Source: DATARH01 sp036268425
GTDB taxonomy: Bacteria > Pseudomonadota > Alphaproteobacteria > ATCC43930 > CGMCC-115725
Assembly (NCBI GenBank): GCA_036268425.1
Contig: DATAUE010000116.1
Coordinates: 1 to 64,000, forward strand
DNA length: 64,000 bases
Direction: 5' to 3'
Of this stretch, positions 34,303-43,271 are shown piece by piece. Under the pieces are notes generated by a model. It had not been told where the DNA came from, did no database searches, and worked only from the letters and a program-made list of their open reading frames with translations. Positions within the stretch are counted from its first letter, which is position 1; every line of letters starts with the position of its first letter. A program made the translations under genes and the position numbers.

Positions 34303-34543
34303 AGGGCAAGTGCCGGAACGCCGGTTTTCCGCCAAGGCTGGATATTCTGCCACGATCGCAACTGGCGTTATGGCCGAGGCTTGGCCGCCGGGACGATCAG
34401 GACCGAAGCCCATGAAAACTTTGCCGGCCACGCCCGCATTGCTGCGGGTAGCGCGCCGCGTGGTCTGGTATGAGGAGTCGGAAAAAGCGCTTGGCAATCC
34501 GGTTCATTTCCGTGCGGAAGCCCTCGCGGTTCCCGCCGGAATT

Positions 34544-35176
34544 TCAATCCTTCCGTCCGAAGACGACGAACAGCGGATCTCTGGCATCCTCGACCCATTC
34601 AGCGAGCTGGCGCGTTTCCACGGCCGCGAACCCGGCATGTTGCACATAGAGTTTGGCGAGGTGGGCATGGCCTTCATCGTCGAGACCGCGCCAGATTGCG
34701 ACCGCCTTGGTCCAGAAGCAGCGGTTTGAAAAGCTGATCGCAACGATGCCGCCGGGGCGCAGCACGCGAGCGACCTCGCGCAACACCGAGACCGGCCGCT
34801 GTAGGTACTGGATCGATACGCACATGGTTACCGCGTCGATGCTGGCGTCAGCGAGCGGCAAGACAGGGTCTCGATTGAGGTTCTGCACAAACCAGCGGGC
34901 GAGGCGCGGGTTGGCGGCCAGCTCGGCCGCGTTCATGCCGTGCCCGATCACTTCGGCATAGTCGATCCCGGGCGGCAGGTGGCTGACCCAGCTGCTCATC
35001 AGATCGAGCACCACGCCGCCGGCCGGCAATGTCGTGCGGTAGAATTCGGTCAGCGCGGCGACCGCACCGTCATCGATGTGATAGACGAGGCGCGGCGGCT
35101 CGTAGAACGCCTCGTCATCCTCGCCGTCGATCTTGTCGAAAGCGCCGTGCGGCAGTCCGAGTACATCCTCATCCAT
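34544..35176 (-). CDS. Class I SAM-dependent methyltransferase
   Basis: This 210-residue protein has a Rossmann-type methyltransferase core. GGVVLDLMSSWVSHLP (about 53-68) takes the place of the glycine-rich motif I, DAVTMCVSIQYLQRP is motif II, and EVARVLRPGGIVAISFSNRCF is the typical Methyltransf_11 motif III stretch. Motif I lacks the usual GxGxG, so SAM binding may be atypical. The substrate is unknown. It is divergent from the luciferase-like monooxygenase. Confidence 0.78.
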   Translation of the reverse strand: MDEDVLGLPHGAFDKIDGEDDEAFYEPPRLVYHIDDGAVAALTEFYRTTLPAGGVVLDLMSSWVSHLPPGIDYAEVIGHGMNAAELAANPRLARWFVQNLNRDPVLPLADASIDAVTMCVSIQYLQRPVSVLREVARVLRPGGIVAISFSNRCFWTKAVAIWRGLDDEGHAHLAKLYVQHAGFAAVETRQLAEWVEDARDPLFVVFGRKD

Positions 35177-35305
35177 GACCGCACCTTGTCATCGCGTACC
35201 GGACGGCGCAATCGGCGACGGCATTGCCCCGCCGCCGGCGGCGGTTCCGAATCGCGGCTTGCCCGCTGCGCTTGCGGCGTGTTAAGCCGCGTGCGGCGGA
35301 TATTC

Positions 35306-35344
35306 CCCAATAACCGCGCCCAATAACCACGCCCAATAACCACG
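35306..35344. repeat. Three tandem 13-bp repeats
   Basis: CCCAATAACCGCG (35306-35318) is followed by two copies of CCCAATAACCACG (35319-35344). They lie between two divergent genes and 14 bp before the start of the luciferase-like monooxygenase. Confidence 0.85.
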
Positions 35345-35357
35345 ATGGGGGACGGGC

Positions 35358-36392
35358 ATGCGCTTCGGGTTTTTCGACCAACTGCCGTGCGCACCCGGCT
35401 ACACCGAGCATCAGCGCTTTCACGATATCCTGGCGCAAATCGAACTCGGTGATCGGATCGGGTTCGATACGGTGTGGCTTGGTGAACTGCATTTCAGCCG
35501 CGGCTTTTCGATCCTTGCCGACCCCTTGATGGTCCTGGCGGCGGCGGCGCAGCGCACGACGCGCATTCGCCTCGGCACGGCGGTAACGTTGTTGCCGTTG
35601 CACAACCCGGTAAAGATCGCCGAGGAAGCCGCGATCGCTGATATTCTCAGCAATGGCCGGCTCGAACTGGGGGTCGGCCGCGGCACCGCGCCGCTGCATT
35701 ACGCCGGTTACGATATCCCGCAGGAGGAAAGCCGCCCGCGGTTCGACGAGGCGCTCGATTTTCTGATCGGTGCCTGGACACAGGAGTCGTTTTCGTTCGA
35801 GGGCCGGTATTTCCGCGCCGCCGACCTGAAAATCGTGCCGCGGCCGTTGCAGACGCCGCATCCGCCGATCCGCATCGCCGCCAACAGCCCGGATACATTT
35901 CCATTCGCGGCACGGCGGCAATTTCCGATTTTTGCGACGCCGATGATCAACCCGCCCGACAAGCTCAAGGAAGGGCTCGGCATCTATCGCGAAGGCCTCG
36001 CCGGCCAGCCCGGCAATACAGCGCTGGCGTTCCCGGTGCATGTCGCCAGGAGCCGCGAGGCGGCGCGGGCCGAATGCGAGCCGAGCCTGATGCGCTTTAT
36101 GCACGAAGCCGCCGAGCGGCTGCGGCCGTTGGGGCAGGGCGACGTCAAGAGCTTTGAGGCATTCCAGCAGGTGCTGGCGCGGATGGACCGGATCACTTTC
36201 TCCGATATCGACCGCGAGATGGGCGTGTTTGGCGATCCGGAATATTGCGTCGAGCGAGTGCGCGAATTGCAGCGCGACTACGGCATGGACGAGTTCATCT
36301 GCTACTTCAACCAGGGCGGGCTGATGGACCCCGCGCTGGTGCGTGAGACGATGAGTTTGTTTGCGACCGAAGTGATGCCGCATTGCCGCTGA
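35358..36392 (+). CDS. LLM class flavin-dependent monooxygenase
   Basis: This 344-residue TIM-barrel protein belongs to the bacterial luciferase-like family. The segments GFDTVWLGELHFSRGFSIL, TRIRLGTAVTLLPLHNPVKIAEEAA and GRLELGVGRGTAPLHY (near positions 36-120) are hallmarks of the flavin-binding barrel. It probably uses FMN reduced by a separate flavin reductase to oxidise an organic substrate, for example a sulfonate or aromatic, but the specificity is not visible. Tandem 13-bp repeats precede it. Confidence 0.88.
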   Translation: MRFGFFDQLPCAPGYTEHQRFHDILAQIELGDRIGFDTVWLGELHFSRGFSILADPLMVLAAAAQRTTRIRLGTAVTLLPLHNPVKIAEEAAIADILSNGRLELGVGRGTAPLHYAGYDIPQEESRPRFDEALDFLIGAWTQESFSFEGRYFRAADLKIVPRPLQTPHPPIRIAANSPDTFPFAARRQFPIFATPMINPPDKLKEGLGIYREGLAGQPGNTALAFPVHVARSREAARAECEPSLMRFMHEAAERLRPLGQGDVKSFEAFQQVLARMDRITFSDIDREMGVFGDPEYCVERVRELQRDYGMDEFICYFNQGGLMDPALVRETMSLFATEVMPHCR

Positions 36393-36420
36393 GTTAGCCG
36401 GCTGAGTTGAGGAAAATGGA

Positions 36421-37212
36421 ATGATCGTCGAACAGATCTGGACCGGAAATTCCGGGCGGAATTTCAATTATCTCGTGGCATGCGGCGAAACCGGCGAGGC
36501 GCTCGCGATTGATCCGCTCGATTACGAGAAATGCCTCGCGGCCGCCAAGGCCAAGGGCTGGAACATCACCCAGGTGCTCAACACGCACCATCATCGCGAC
36601 CATACCGGCGGCAACGACCAGGTTATCGGCGCGACGCATGCCAAGCTGTTGGCGCACGCCAATGCCAAGGATCAGATCGACGGCATCGATCGCGGGCTGA
36701 AGGCCGGCGATACGATCAAGGTTGGGCGCAGCGTCGAACTCGAATGCCTCGACACGCCGGGCCATACGATGTCGCATATCTGCGTGCTGTCGCGTGGCGA
36801 CGTCAGGGCTTTGTTCTGCGGCGACACGCTGTTCAACGCCGGCGCCGGCAATTGCCACAATGGCGGCCACCCGAACGAGCTTTACAACACGTTCGCCGCG
36901 CAGTTGTCGAAACTGCCGGATAACACGCTGATCTATCCCGGCCATGATTACATCGCCAACAATTTGCGCTTTACGCTCGACCGGGAGCCGGACAATGCGC
37001 GCGCCAAGGCGATGCTGCCCGACATGGAAAAGCAGGACACCAACAAGGCGCTGGTTACAACGTTGGCGCTCGAAAGCGAAATCAACACATTCTTCCGGCT
37101 GACCAGCCCGAGCGTCGTCAAACGGCTGCGTGAAACATTTTCCGATCTGCCGGAAAACCCGGATCAGCGGACTGTATTTTTGCGGCTCCGCGAACTTCGC
37201 AACAAATGGTGA
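36421..37212 (+). CDS. Hydroxyacylglutathione hydrolase-like MBL protein (glyoxalase II)
   Basis: This 263-residue metallo-beta-lactamase-fold hydrolase has the zinc motif THHHRDH at 55-61, the HTMSHIC His near 118-120, the bridging Asp in CGDTLFNAGAGNC and the distal His in YPGHDYIANN. Its length and C-terminal helical domain (about 170-263, ending FLRLRELRNKW) match GloB, which hydrolyses S-D-lactoylglutathione. It starts 28 bp after the monooxygenase and 72-78 bp before a VOC-family gene, suggesting a glyoxalase-like unit. Confidence 0.9.
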   Translation: MIVEQIWTGNSGRNFNYLVACGETGEALAIDPLDYEKCLAAAKAKGWNITQVLNTHHHRDHTGGNDQVIGATHAKLLAHANAKDQIDGIDRGLKAGDTIKVGRSVELECLDTPGHTMSHICVLSRGDVRALFCGDTLFNAGAGNCHNGGHPNELYNTFAAQLSKLPDNTLIYPGHDYIANNLRFTLDREPDNARAKAMLPDMEKQDTNKALVTTLALESEINTFFRLTSPSVVKRLRETFSDLPENPDQRTVFLRLRELRNKW

Positions 37213-37290
37213 TCAGCAATTCAAGCCGTCATTGCGGACCAGGCGACGCAAACTCCTCGCATTGATCTCGATATAAACAAGGGGATGGAA

Positions 37291-38250
37291 ATGGCACGAT
37301 ATGATCGCAGAGCCGAAGATCTCGGCAACATCACGATGCTTGAGCACGTCAACCTGCAGATCCCGGACCAAGCGAAGGCAACGCTGTTTTACGTCCAGGG
37401 CCTGGGGCTGACGCGCGACCCCTTTATGAACACCGGCCTCGCCAATATGTGGATCAACGTCGGCAAGAGCCAGTTCCACCTGCCGACCGGCGAACCCTGG
37501 GTTCTGCGCGGCGCGATCGGCCTCGTGACGCCCGACCGCGAAGCGCTGCTGCAGCGGCTCGAAACCGTCAAAAAGCCGCTCGCCGATACTCAGTTCAAGG
37601 TTACCGAAAACAACGACTACGTCGAAGTGATCTGCCCGTGGGGCAATGTCTTCAATATGCATGCTCCGGATGAGGACCGTTTCGGCGCGATCAATCTCGG
37701 CATGCCTTATCTCCAATTTGATGTGCCGGCCGGCAAGGCCGCGGGGATCGAGCGTTTCTACAAGCAGTTGTTCAGCGCGCAGACCCGGGTCGAAGGCAAC
37801 GGCGCGGGCAAGACCGCGGTGATCGGCGTCGGCCACCGGCAGGAGCTGCGCTTCAAGGAGACGCAGGAACAGCAGAAGCCTTATGACGGCCACCACATCC
37901 AGGTCTATGTGCAGGATTTCTCCGGCGCTTACGACGAACTGGCGAAGCGCGAGCTGCTGACCGAGGAAAGCAACGCCTACCAGTACCGTTGGGAAACCAT
38001 CGTCGATGTCGACACCAACGAGCCGCTGTTCGAGATCGAGCACGAAATTCGCAGCATGACGCACCCGCTTTACGCGCGACCGCTGATCAACCGCAACCCG
38101 GCGCAAAGCCAGCAGAGCTATCAGATGGGCGGCGATGCGTGGGATTGGGAAACCCGCCGCTCGAACCCGCGGCTCGATGTTCCAGCGCCCACCGGACCGG
38201 CCGCCGCGGCTTATCAAAAGCGCCGCGCCGCCCGCATGGCGCGGATGTAG
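37291..38250 (+). CDS. VOC/glyoxalase-like superfamily protein
   Basis: The ATG at 37291 (AAGGGG seven bases before it; another ATG at 37285) gives 319 residues. The first domain begins MLEHVNLQIPDQAKATLFYVQGLGL, a typical VOC metal-strand pattern with His near the start. A second paired domain covers about 140-250, with FGAINLGMPYLQFDVPAGKAAGIERFYKQLF. The C-terminal 60 residues are an Arg/Pro-rich extension. It may be a dioxygenase or lyase. Placement behind glyoxalase II suggests aldehyde detoxification, but no glyoxalase I residues can be assigned with confidence. Confidence 0.75.
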   Translation: MARYDRRAEDLGNITMLEHVNLQIPDQAKATLFYVQGLGLTRDPFMNTGLANMWINVGKSQFHLPTGEPWVLRGAIGLVTPDREALLQRLETVKKPLADTQFKVTENNDYVEVICPWGNVFNMHAPDEDRFGAINLGMPYLQFDVPAGKAAGIERFYKQLFSAQTRVEGNGAGKTAVIGVGHRQELRFKETQEQQKPYDGHHIQVYVQDFSGAYDELAKRELLTEESNAYQYRWETIVDVDTNEPLFEIEHEIRSMTHPLYARPLINRNPAQSQQSYQMGGDAWDWETRRSNPRLDVPAPTGPAAAAYQKRRAARMARM

Positions 38251-38256
38251 ATGCCC

Positions 38257-38280
38257 CCCTCCTCCGCAAGCGGGGGAGGG
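38257..38280. repeat. GC-rich hairpin repeat
   Basis: CCCTCCTCCGC (38257-38267) pairs with GCGGGGGAGGG (38270-38280). It resembles the CCCTC/GAGGG elements at 16.3 kb and sits 7 bp after a stop codon. Confidence 0.45.
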
Positions 38281-38346
38281 TTGGAGTAAGGGCTATCGGC
38301 ATCGCCGCCGATACCCCTTGCCGCAATCGCCCTCTGAAGGACTCCG

Positions 38347-39264
38347 ATGGCCGTCGAAATTCCCTACCGTCGCGATATCACCTTTGAATACGGCAAGCTC
38401 GAGCCAGTGGCACCGGGGGTTCGCCGGATTGTCGCCAACAACCCGGGCCCATTTACCTTCAAGGGCACCGGCACCTATGTGATTGGCGAGGGCGAGGTCG
38501 CGGTGATCGACCCCGGGCCCGACCTTGCCGAGCACATCGATGCGCTGACGGCCAGCCTTGCCAATGAGCGGGTGACTCACATTCTCGTCACCCATACGCA
38601 TCGCGATCATTCGCCGGCGGCAAAGGCGCTGAAGGAAGCCACCGGCGCCCCAACCTACGGTTTTGGTCCGCATGCCGGCGGACGGCGCGGCGAGGCCGGC
38701 GGCGAAGAGGGTGGCGATTGGGATTTTGTTCCTGATGTCGTCGTCCAGGACGGCGACGGGATCAATGGCGGCAAGTGGCGAATCGAGGGGGTCCACACTC
38801 CCGGCCACACCTCGAATCATCTGTGCTTTGCGTGGCCCGACGCCGGCATTCTATTCAGCGGCGATCATGTGATGGGCTGGTCGACCAGCGTCATCACGCC
38901 ACCCGATGGCGACATGGCGAGCTATATGGCATCGCTGGATAAATTGCTGGCGCGCCGCGACGCGGTGTACTGGCCGACGCACGGTCCGGCGATCACCGAG
39001 CCGACGCGGCATGTCCGGGCGTTCATCGCGCACCGCCGCGAGCGCGAGGCGGGAATCATCGATTGCCTGAAAGCCGGAAACGAGACGGTCGATGCGATGG
39101 TCGAGCGGCTTTATGTTGGCCTCGCCCCCAATCTGCGGCGTGCCGCGGGCCGCTCGGTGCTGGCGCATCTCATTGATCTGATTGGCCGCGACATCGTCGC
39201 GGCGGACGCGCCGGCGACGGTCGGGGCGCACTATCGGTTGCGCCACGCGGCGGCGCGGCACTGA
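38347..39264 (+). CDS. MBL fold metallo-hydrolase, LACTB2-like
   Basis: This 305-residue protein has the metal site VTHTHRDHSP (His83, His85, Asp87, His88), VHTPGHTSNHLC, FSGDHVMGW and YWPTHGP (distal His). A winged-helix-like C-terminus (GNETVDAMVERLYVGL) corresponds to the LACTB2 C-terminal domain. Human LACTB2 is an endoribonuclease; many bacterial relatives hydrolyse thioesters or lactams. It is the third hydrolase or glyoxalase-type gene in a row here. Confidence 0.85.
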   Translation: MAVEIPYRRDITFEYGKLEPVAPGVRRIVANNPGPFTFKGTGTYVIGEGEVAVIDPGPDLAEHIDALTASLANERVTHILVTHTHRDHSPAAKALKEATGAPTYGFGPHAGGRRGEAGGEEGGDWDFVPDVVVQDGDGINGGKWRIEGVHTPGHTSNHLCFAWPDAGILFSGDHVMGWSTSVITPPDGDMASYMASLDKLLARRDAVYWPTHGPAITEPTRHVRAFIAHRREREAGIIDCLKAGNETVDAMVERLYVGLAPNLRRAAGRSVLAHLIDLIGRDIVAADAPATVGAHYRLRHAAARH

Positions 39265-39436
39265 CCGATTCGCTGCGGCATCGCTCTCGAAATGCGGGTA
39301 GGCCTTTACTGTAGCGCGAAAACGACGCAGTCTGCCGTCAACCGACGGCTATGCTCAATTCATCGCTTTAGTCGTATGAGTGGAAATGCTATGTGCTTCG
39401 TTATTATTATGGTGCCGGTCAGCTTGGGAGAGACCC

Positions 39437-39814
39437 GTGATTAAGTCAGCTCAGCCGTTCTTTGTTGTTTCCGCTCTGGCGTTGCTCGCCGCGTGCTCCA
39501 GCCCGCCGCCGCCGGCACCCCCGCCGCCGCCGCCGCCTCCGATGGCTGCCCCGGCACCGCCTCCGGTCGAAGAGCCGTACGTCGCTCCGGCTGCTCCGGT
39601 GCATCATTACCGGCACCATCGCCATCATCGTTATCATCATCATTATCGTCACCATCACCACCCGGTGCATCACCGGGCCCACCATCCTGCGGGAGGGTAT
39701 TCGTCGGGCGGTGGGGCACCAGCCCCGGAGCCGATGTCAGCTCCCGCCCCGATGGCGGCTCCGGCTCCGGCCCCCGCGCCGTCGATGGGCGGCCCGCGGC
39801 CCAGCGGTCACTAA
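39437..39814 (+). CDS. Pro/His-rich lipoprotein
   Basis: A GTG at 39437 after GGGAGAGA gives 125 residues; the frame is also open from 39380. The signal FFVVSALALLAACSS ends in a clear lipobox (LLAAC), so the protein is membrane-anchored. A run of prolines (PPPPAPPPPPPPP) is followed by a His/Arg/Tyr-rich segment and an Ala/Pro/Met-rich tail. The low-complexity sequence has no recognisable fold. The last residues GGPRPSGH match the tail of the exported protein at 31.9-32.3 kb. A strong terminator follows. Metal binding by the His segment is plausible only. Confidence 0.7.
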   Translation: MIKSAQPFFVVSALALLAACSSPPPPAPPPPPPPPMAAPAPPPVEEPYVAPAAPVHHYRHHRHHRYHHHYRHHHHPVHHRAHHPAGGYSSGGGAPAPEPMSAPAPMAAPAPAPAPSMGGPRPSGH

Positions 39815-39827
39815 GCCGCTAAATCAG

Positions 39828-39857
39828 AACCGGGCGCAGCTTGCTGCGCCCGGTTTT
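39828..39857 (+). terminator. Rho-independent terminator
   Basis: A 12-bp stem (ACCGGGCGCAGC/GCTGCGCCCGGT, 39829-39840 with 39843-39854) is followed by TTTGATT. It ends the Pro/His-rich lipoprotein gene. Confidence 0.85.
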
Positions 39858-39906
39858 GATTCCAAGTTCAGGGTTGCTTCTGCTGAGGCGCGGAACTCCC
39901 GCCGTA

Positions 39907-40833
39907 TCAGCTCAAATGCCGCAGGTATTGGGCGGTGAAATCGCAATCGACGGAGCGCGCGTAGGCCTCCGCAATGGTCTTTGTTATCGGGCCAGGAAGC
40001 GGCACCGGTAGCAGGCGGCCGCTGATGCTGCGGACCGGACAGATGCACAGGCTGGTCGAGGTCATAAAGATCTCGTCGGCTGTCGCCGCATCGAATACGT
40101 CGAGATCGGCCTCGCTGCAGGCGATGCCGGCCTCGCCACACAGCGCAATGACCGTCTCGCGGCTGACACCCGGCAGGACCCAGCGTTCATGCGGGGTCAA
40201 CACGGTACCGTCACGCACAATAAAGATGTTGCTGCCGATGCCTTCGGCGAGGTGGCCTTGTGCGTCGAGCAGGACGGACCATGCTTCGGGGTCCTGAGCC
40301 TTCGCTTCGAGATCGGCGGTGATCAGGTTCAGGTAATTATGCGTCTTGGCGCGTGGGCTCAGCATCTCGGGTGCGACGCGCCGGGTGGGTGGCACGACGA
40401 TGTCGATGCCGTCGCGAAACAGCCGCGCCCGCGCCTTTAGCGGCAACGGAATGCACTCGACGATGACGGTCGGACCGGTATGCTCCCAGCCCTCGTCGCC
40501 AACCGCATCGACCCCGCGCGACACGCGCTGCCCGACCCAGAAATCGGTATCGGGGGTCAGGAAATGGCGGTTGCGCTCCAGCACCTCCTCGCTGATCGCC
40601 ACCATTTCCGCGGCACTGAGGCCGGGATCGATCCGCAGATAGCGCAGCGAGCGATAAAAGCGGTTGACGTGCTCCGACAGCTTGAATGGGCGGCCATGAA
40701 AGGTGCGCGTCATGTCAAAGGCGGCGTCGCCATATTTGAAGCCGCGGTCGCGAAACGGCACGACGACCTCGCGCTCCGGCACGATGCGCCCGTTGAAATA
40801 GGCGACGCGGTAATTGGCGCGGGCGTCGCTCAC
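39907..40833 (-). CDS. Class IV aminotransferase (branched-chain/D-amino acid type)
   Basis: The frame is open to 41283, but a GTG at 40833 overlaps the stop of the upstream gene and gives a normal 308-residue class IV PLP enzyme. Hallmarks are YFNGRIVPEREVVVPFRDRGFKYGDAAFD near the start, SPRAKTHNYLNLI with the catalytic Lys, EGIGSNIFIVRDG and GVSRETVIALCGE. It transfers amino groups between branched-chain or D-amino acids and 2-oxoacids. It is the last gene of an operon with a class III aminotransferase and a TauD-like dioxygenase. Confidence 0.9.
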   Translation of the reverse strand: MSDARANYRVAYFNGRIVPEREVVVPFRDRGFKYGDAAFDMTRTFHGRPFKLSEHVNRFYRSLRYLRIDPGLSAAEMVAISEEVLERNRHFLTPDTDFWVGQRVSRGVDAVGDEGWEHTGPTVIVECIPLPLKARARLFRDGIDIVVPPTRRVAPEMLSPRAKTHNYLNLITADLEAKAQDPEAWSVLLDAQGHLAEGIGSNIFIVRDGTVLTPHERWVLPGVSRETVIALCGEAGIACSEADLDVFDAATADEIFMTSTSLCICPVRSISGRLLPVPLPGPITKTIAEAYARSVDCDFTAQYLRHLS

Positions 40834-42155
40834 ATCTGCGCTCCCTCGAAAAGCCGCGCGCGACTCTCGGCGAATTCCTCGACAGAGGCCACGAGCTTGT
40901 CGCCATCCGTGGCGTCGAGTTCGATCGACAATGCCATCATGCCGCGTTTGGCAAACCAGATGCCGCGCGCCAGTAGGTCGAAATAAAACAGGTCGAGCAG
41001 CCCGGCATGGCCTTGCGCCGCGTCGGCCGCGTTGCGGATCGCGATGCCGGTCATGTGTACGCCGATCATCGAGCCGATGCCGGTGAACTGCATTGCCAGT
41101 CCGTGCCGCCGCGCAATTGCGTTGAGGCGCTCGCGCAATCCGTCGCCGAAGCTGTTGAGGGTGCGGGCGCGCTCGGGCGTGTAGACCTCGCTCAACCCGA
41201 TATAGCCGGCATTCATCGTCAGCACGTTGTTGTTGAACGTACCGGCGTGCTGAAAGCCGCTTTTGTTGCGCGGATCGAACCACGTCATCAAATCGCCGCG
41301 GCCGCCGAACGCGCCGAAACTCATGCCGCCACCGACATATTTGCCGAGTGTCGTCATGTCGGGCGTGATGCCGTGCACTTCCTGCAAACCGCCCGGCGCA
41401 AGGCGCGAGGTCATCACCTCGTCGAAGATCAGGATCGCGCCGGTTTCGCTCGCCAGCGCGCGCAACTCGGCGAGAAATTCGCGGCTCGCCGGAATGCAGC
41501 CGCTGCCGCCGAGCATCGGCTCAATCAGGATCGCGGCGAGATCGTTTTTGTGCGGTGCGACCAGCGTGCGGACGCCCTCGATGTCGTTATAGGTGCCTAG
41601 CAGATAATCGAACGGTGCGTTGATAACGCTGCCTTTGCCGCGAAAATAAAACACGCCGCCGTGATACCCTCCGGCGAACACCAGCACCTTCTTGTGGCCG
41701 GTGATCGCCAGCGCGGCACTGACCGCCATCAGATTGGCTTCAGTGCCGGAATTGGTAAAGCGCACCAGGTCGATCGACGGAAAGCGGTCGCGGATCGCGC
41801 CCGCGAATTTGGCTTCGGCGGCGCCATGCGCCCCGAAATTGATGCCGCCGTCGAGCGCTTCGTCGATCGCCTTGCGGATCGCCGGGTGCGAATGGCCATA
41901 AAGTCCGGCGGTGAATTCGGACAGGAAATCGGCGTATTCGTGGCCGTCGGCATCCCACAGATGCGCCCCCTGGCCGCGCACCATCGTCAGCGGAAACGGC
42001 TCGGCATAAATCGCCGAGCGGGTATTGCCGCCCGGTAACGCCACGCAGGCCGCCTCGTATTGTGCACGGCTTTTGGGATGGCGCGCGCCGTACTGTTCCT
42101 GCGCTTCGGCAAGCGCGGCATCGATGTCGATATTGGCGGGGCGGGCCGCTGTCAT
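40830..42155 (-). CDS. Class III aminotransferase (glutamate-1-semialdehyde aminomutase-like)
   Basis: This 441-residue PLP enzyme has TNSGTEANLMAVSAALAITGHKKVLVFAGGYHGG (cofactor binding), LIFDEVMTSR (Asp to PLP nitrogen) and TTLGKYVGGGMSFGAFGG (Schiff-base Lys). It is of GSA-aminomutase type but differs from HemL in context: it lies in an operon with a TauD/TfdA dioxygenase (12 bp upstream) and a class IV aminotransferase whose start overlaps its stop. A role in making or breaking down an unusual amino acid is inferred. Confidence 0.9.
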   Translation of the reverse strand: MTAARPANIDIDAALAEAQEQYGARHPKSRAQYEAACVALPGGNTRSAIYAEPFPLTMVRGQGAHLWDADGHEYADFLSEFTAGLYGHSHPAIRKAIDEALDGGINFGAHGAAEAKFAGAIRDRFPSIDLVRFTNSGTEANLMAVSAALAITGHKKVLVFAGGYHGGVFYFRGKGSVINAPFDYLLGTYNDIEGVRTLVAPHKNDLAAILIEPMLGGSGCIPASREFLAELRALASETGAILIFDEVMTSRLAPGGLQEVHGITPDMTTLGKYVGGGMSFGAFGGRGDLMTWFDPRNKSGFQHAGTFNNNVLTMNAGYIGLSEVYTPERARTLNSFGDGLRERLNAIARRHGLAMQFTGIGSMIGVHMTGIAIRNAADAAQGHAGLLDLFYFDLLARGIWFAKRGMMALSIELDATDGDKLVASVEEFAESRARLFEGAQM

Positions 42156-42167
42156 TCTGTCTCCTCC

Positions 42168-43160
42168 CTAGCCGGTATAGCTGCGCCGGCCGTGGTCGCG
42201 CAGCCACAGGCGCACGAGATGGCGGCGGCGTTCGGGCTCGGCGAAATCCTCGAAGGCGGTGCGGCTATGGCCGAGCACGCGGTTGTCGACAAACTGCATC
42301 TGTCCCGGCTCCAGATCGAAATCGGCGGACAGGGTTTCGTCTTCGAACAGGTCGAGGAGTTCGCGCATTGCCGTCGCACCCTCCGGGTCAAGCGCCTCGT
42401 CCTTGAGGGCATAGCCGCCCCGGATCTGGTGAGCGCTGAAGCGGGCATGCAGTTCTGCGCCGCCCGAAAACACCGGAGCGGAGAAGACCGGTGCCTCGCC
42501 GACGTGGAATTCGCGTTGTCGGTCGAACCAGAACGGCCGGTGCAGCCGCGCCACGCAGTCCGGCCGCCGCGCCAGCAGCGCATTGTGCAGCGTATGAAAG
42601 CTCGCGACCCGGCTGTGGCCGCCTTGCTTTGACGGGCGCAGGCACAGCAGCACGACATAATCCGGCGGGGTCGTGTTGTAGGAATTGTCGGTATGAAATT
42701 TCAGCTCGATATTGGTCTGGTCCGGTCGCACGCCGGAGCCGGGCAGCGCGGCCCGGCCGGTATCGAGCACATCGTAGATCAGCGTGCCATCGAGCTTCTG
42801 CGCCACCGGCCGCGCCACCATTGACGACAGCAGCCAGTAGATCGCGGTCGCTGCCTCCAGGCTGAGGTCGGCGAGCGGCAGGCGGTCGACGATCGCAAAC
42901 CGGACGCCGTGGTCGAGAATATGCCGGACCTGCGCCATCGCCGCCGCGCAATGCGGCATCGCGACTTCCTCCGGTCGCCGGACGATCGTCGGCAGCGGAA
43001 AGGCGCCGATCTCATGGGCGGCACGGCGGATTTCGTCGAGGCACGGCCTGGTCAGCGTGATCTCGTAGCCGCCGCTGCGCAAATCGGCACGCTGCCAGGC
43101 GCTCGGGCCGGGGATTGCATGGCCAGGAATTGCATGGCCAGGAATTGCACTGTTCGGCAT
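42168..43160 (-). CDS. TauD/TfdA family Fe(II)/2-oxoglutarate-type dioxygenase
   Basis: The ATG at 43160 gives 330 residues; the frame is open further upstream. The iron facial triad is visible as FHTDNSYN (H-x-D) and the distal His in NRVLGHSRTAFED, followed by RRHLVRLWLRD, which holds the 2-oxoglutarate Arg. The first 20 residues contain a repeat (IPGHAIPGHAIPG) coded by three 15-bp DNA copies. It is the first gene of the operon with two aminotransferases. Its substrate is likely an amino-acid or carboxylate compound, but this is inference. Confidence 0.85.
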   Translation of the reverse strand: MPNSAIPGHAIPGHAIPGPSAWQRADLRSGGYEITLTRPCLDEIRRAAHEIGAFPLPTIVRRPEEVAMPHCAAAMAQVRHILDHGVRFAIVDRLPLADLSLEAATAIYWLLSSMVARPVAQKLDGTLIYDVLDTGRAALPGSGVRPDQTNIELKFHTDNSYNTTPPDYVVLLCLRPSKQGGHSRVASFHTLHNALLARRPDCVARLHRPFWFDRQREFHVGEAPVFSAPVFSGGAELHARFSAHQIRGGYALKDEALDPEGATAMRELLDLFEDETLSADFDLEPGQMQFVDNRVLGHSRTAFEDFAEPERRRHLVRLWLRDHGRRSYTG

Positions 43161-43271
43161 GTCAGGCAACACGGCATTGGTCAACGCAGGCGTCCTTACA
43201 GATAATCGCGGCGATAAGACAATGCGCAGCGCCGATCTCGCAAGGGTATCGGTGGGTAAGGAGATTGCACC

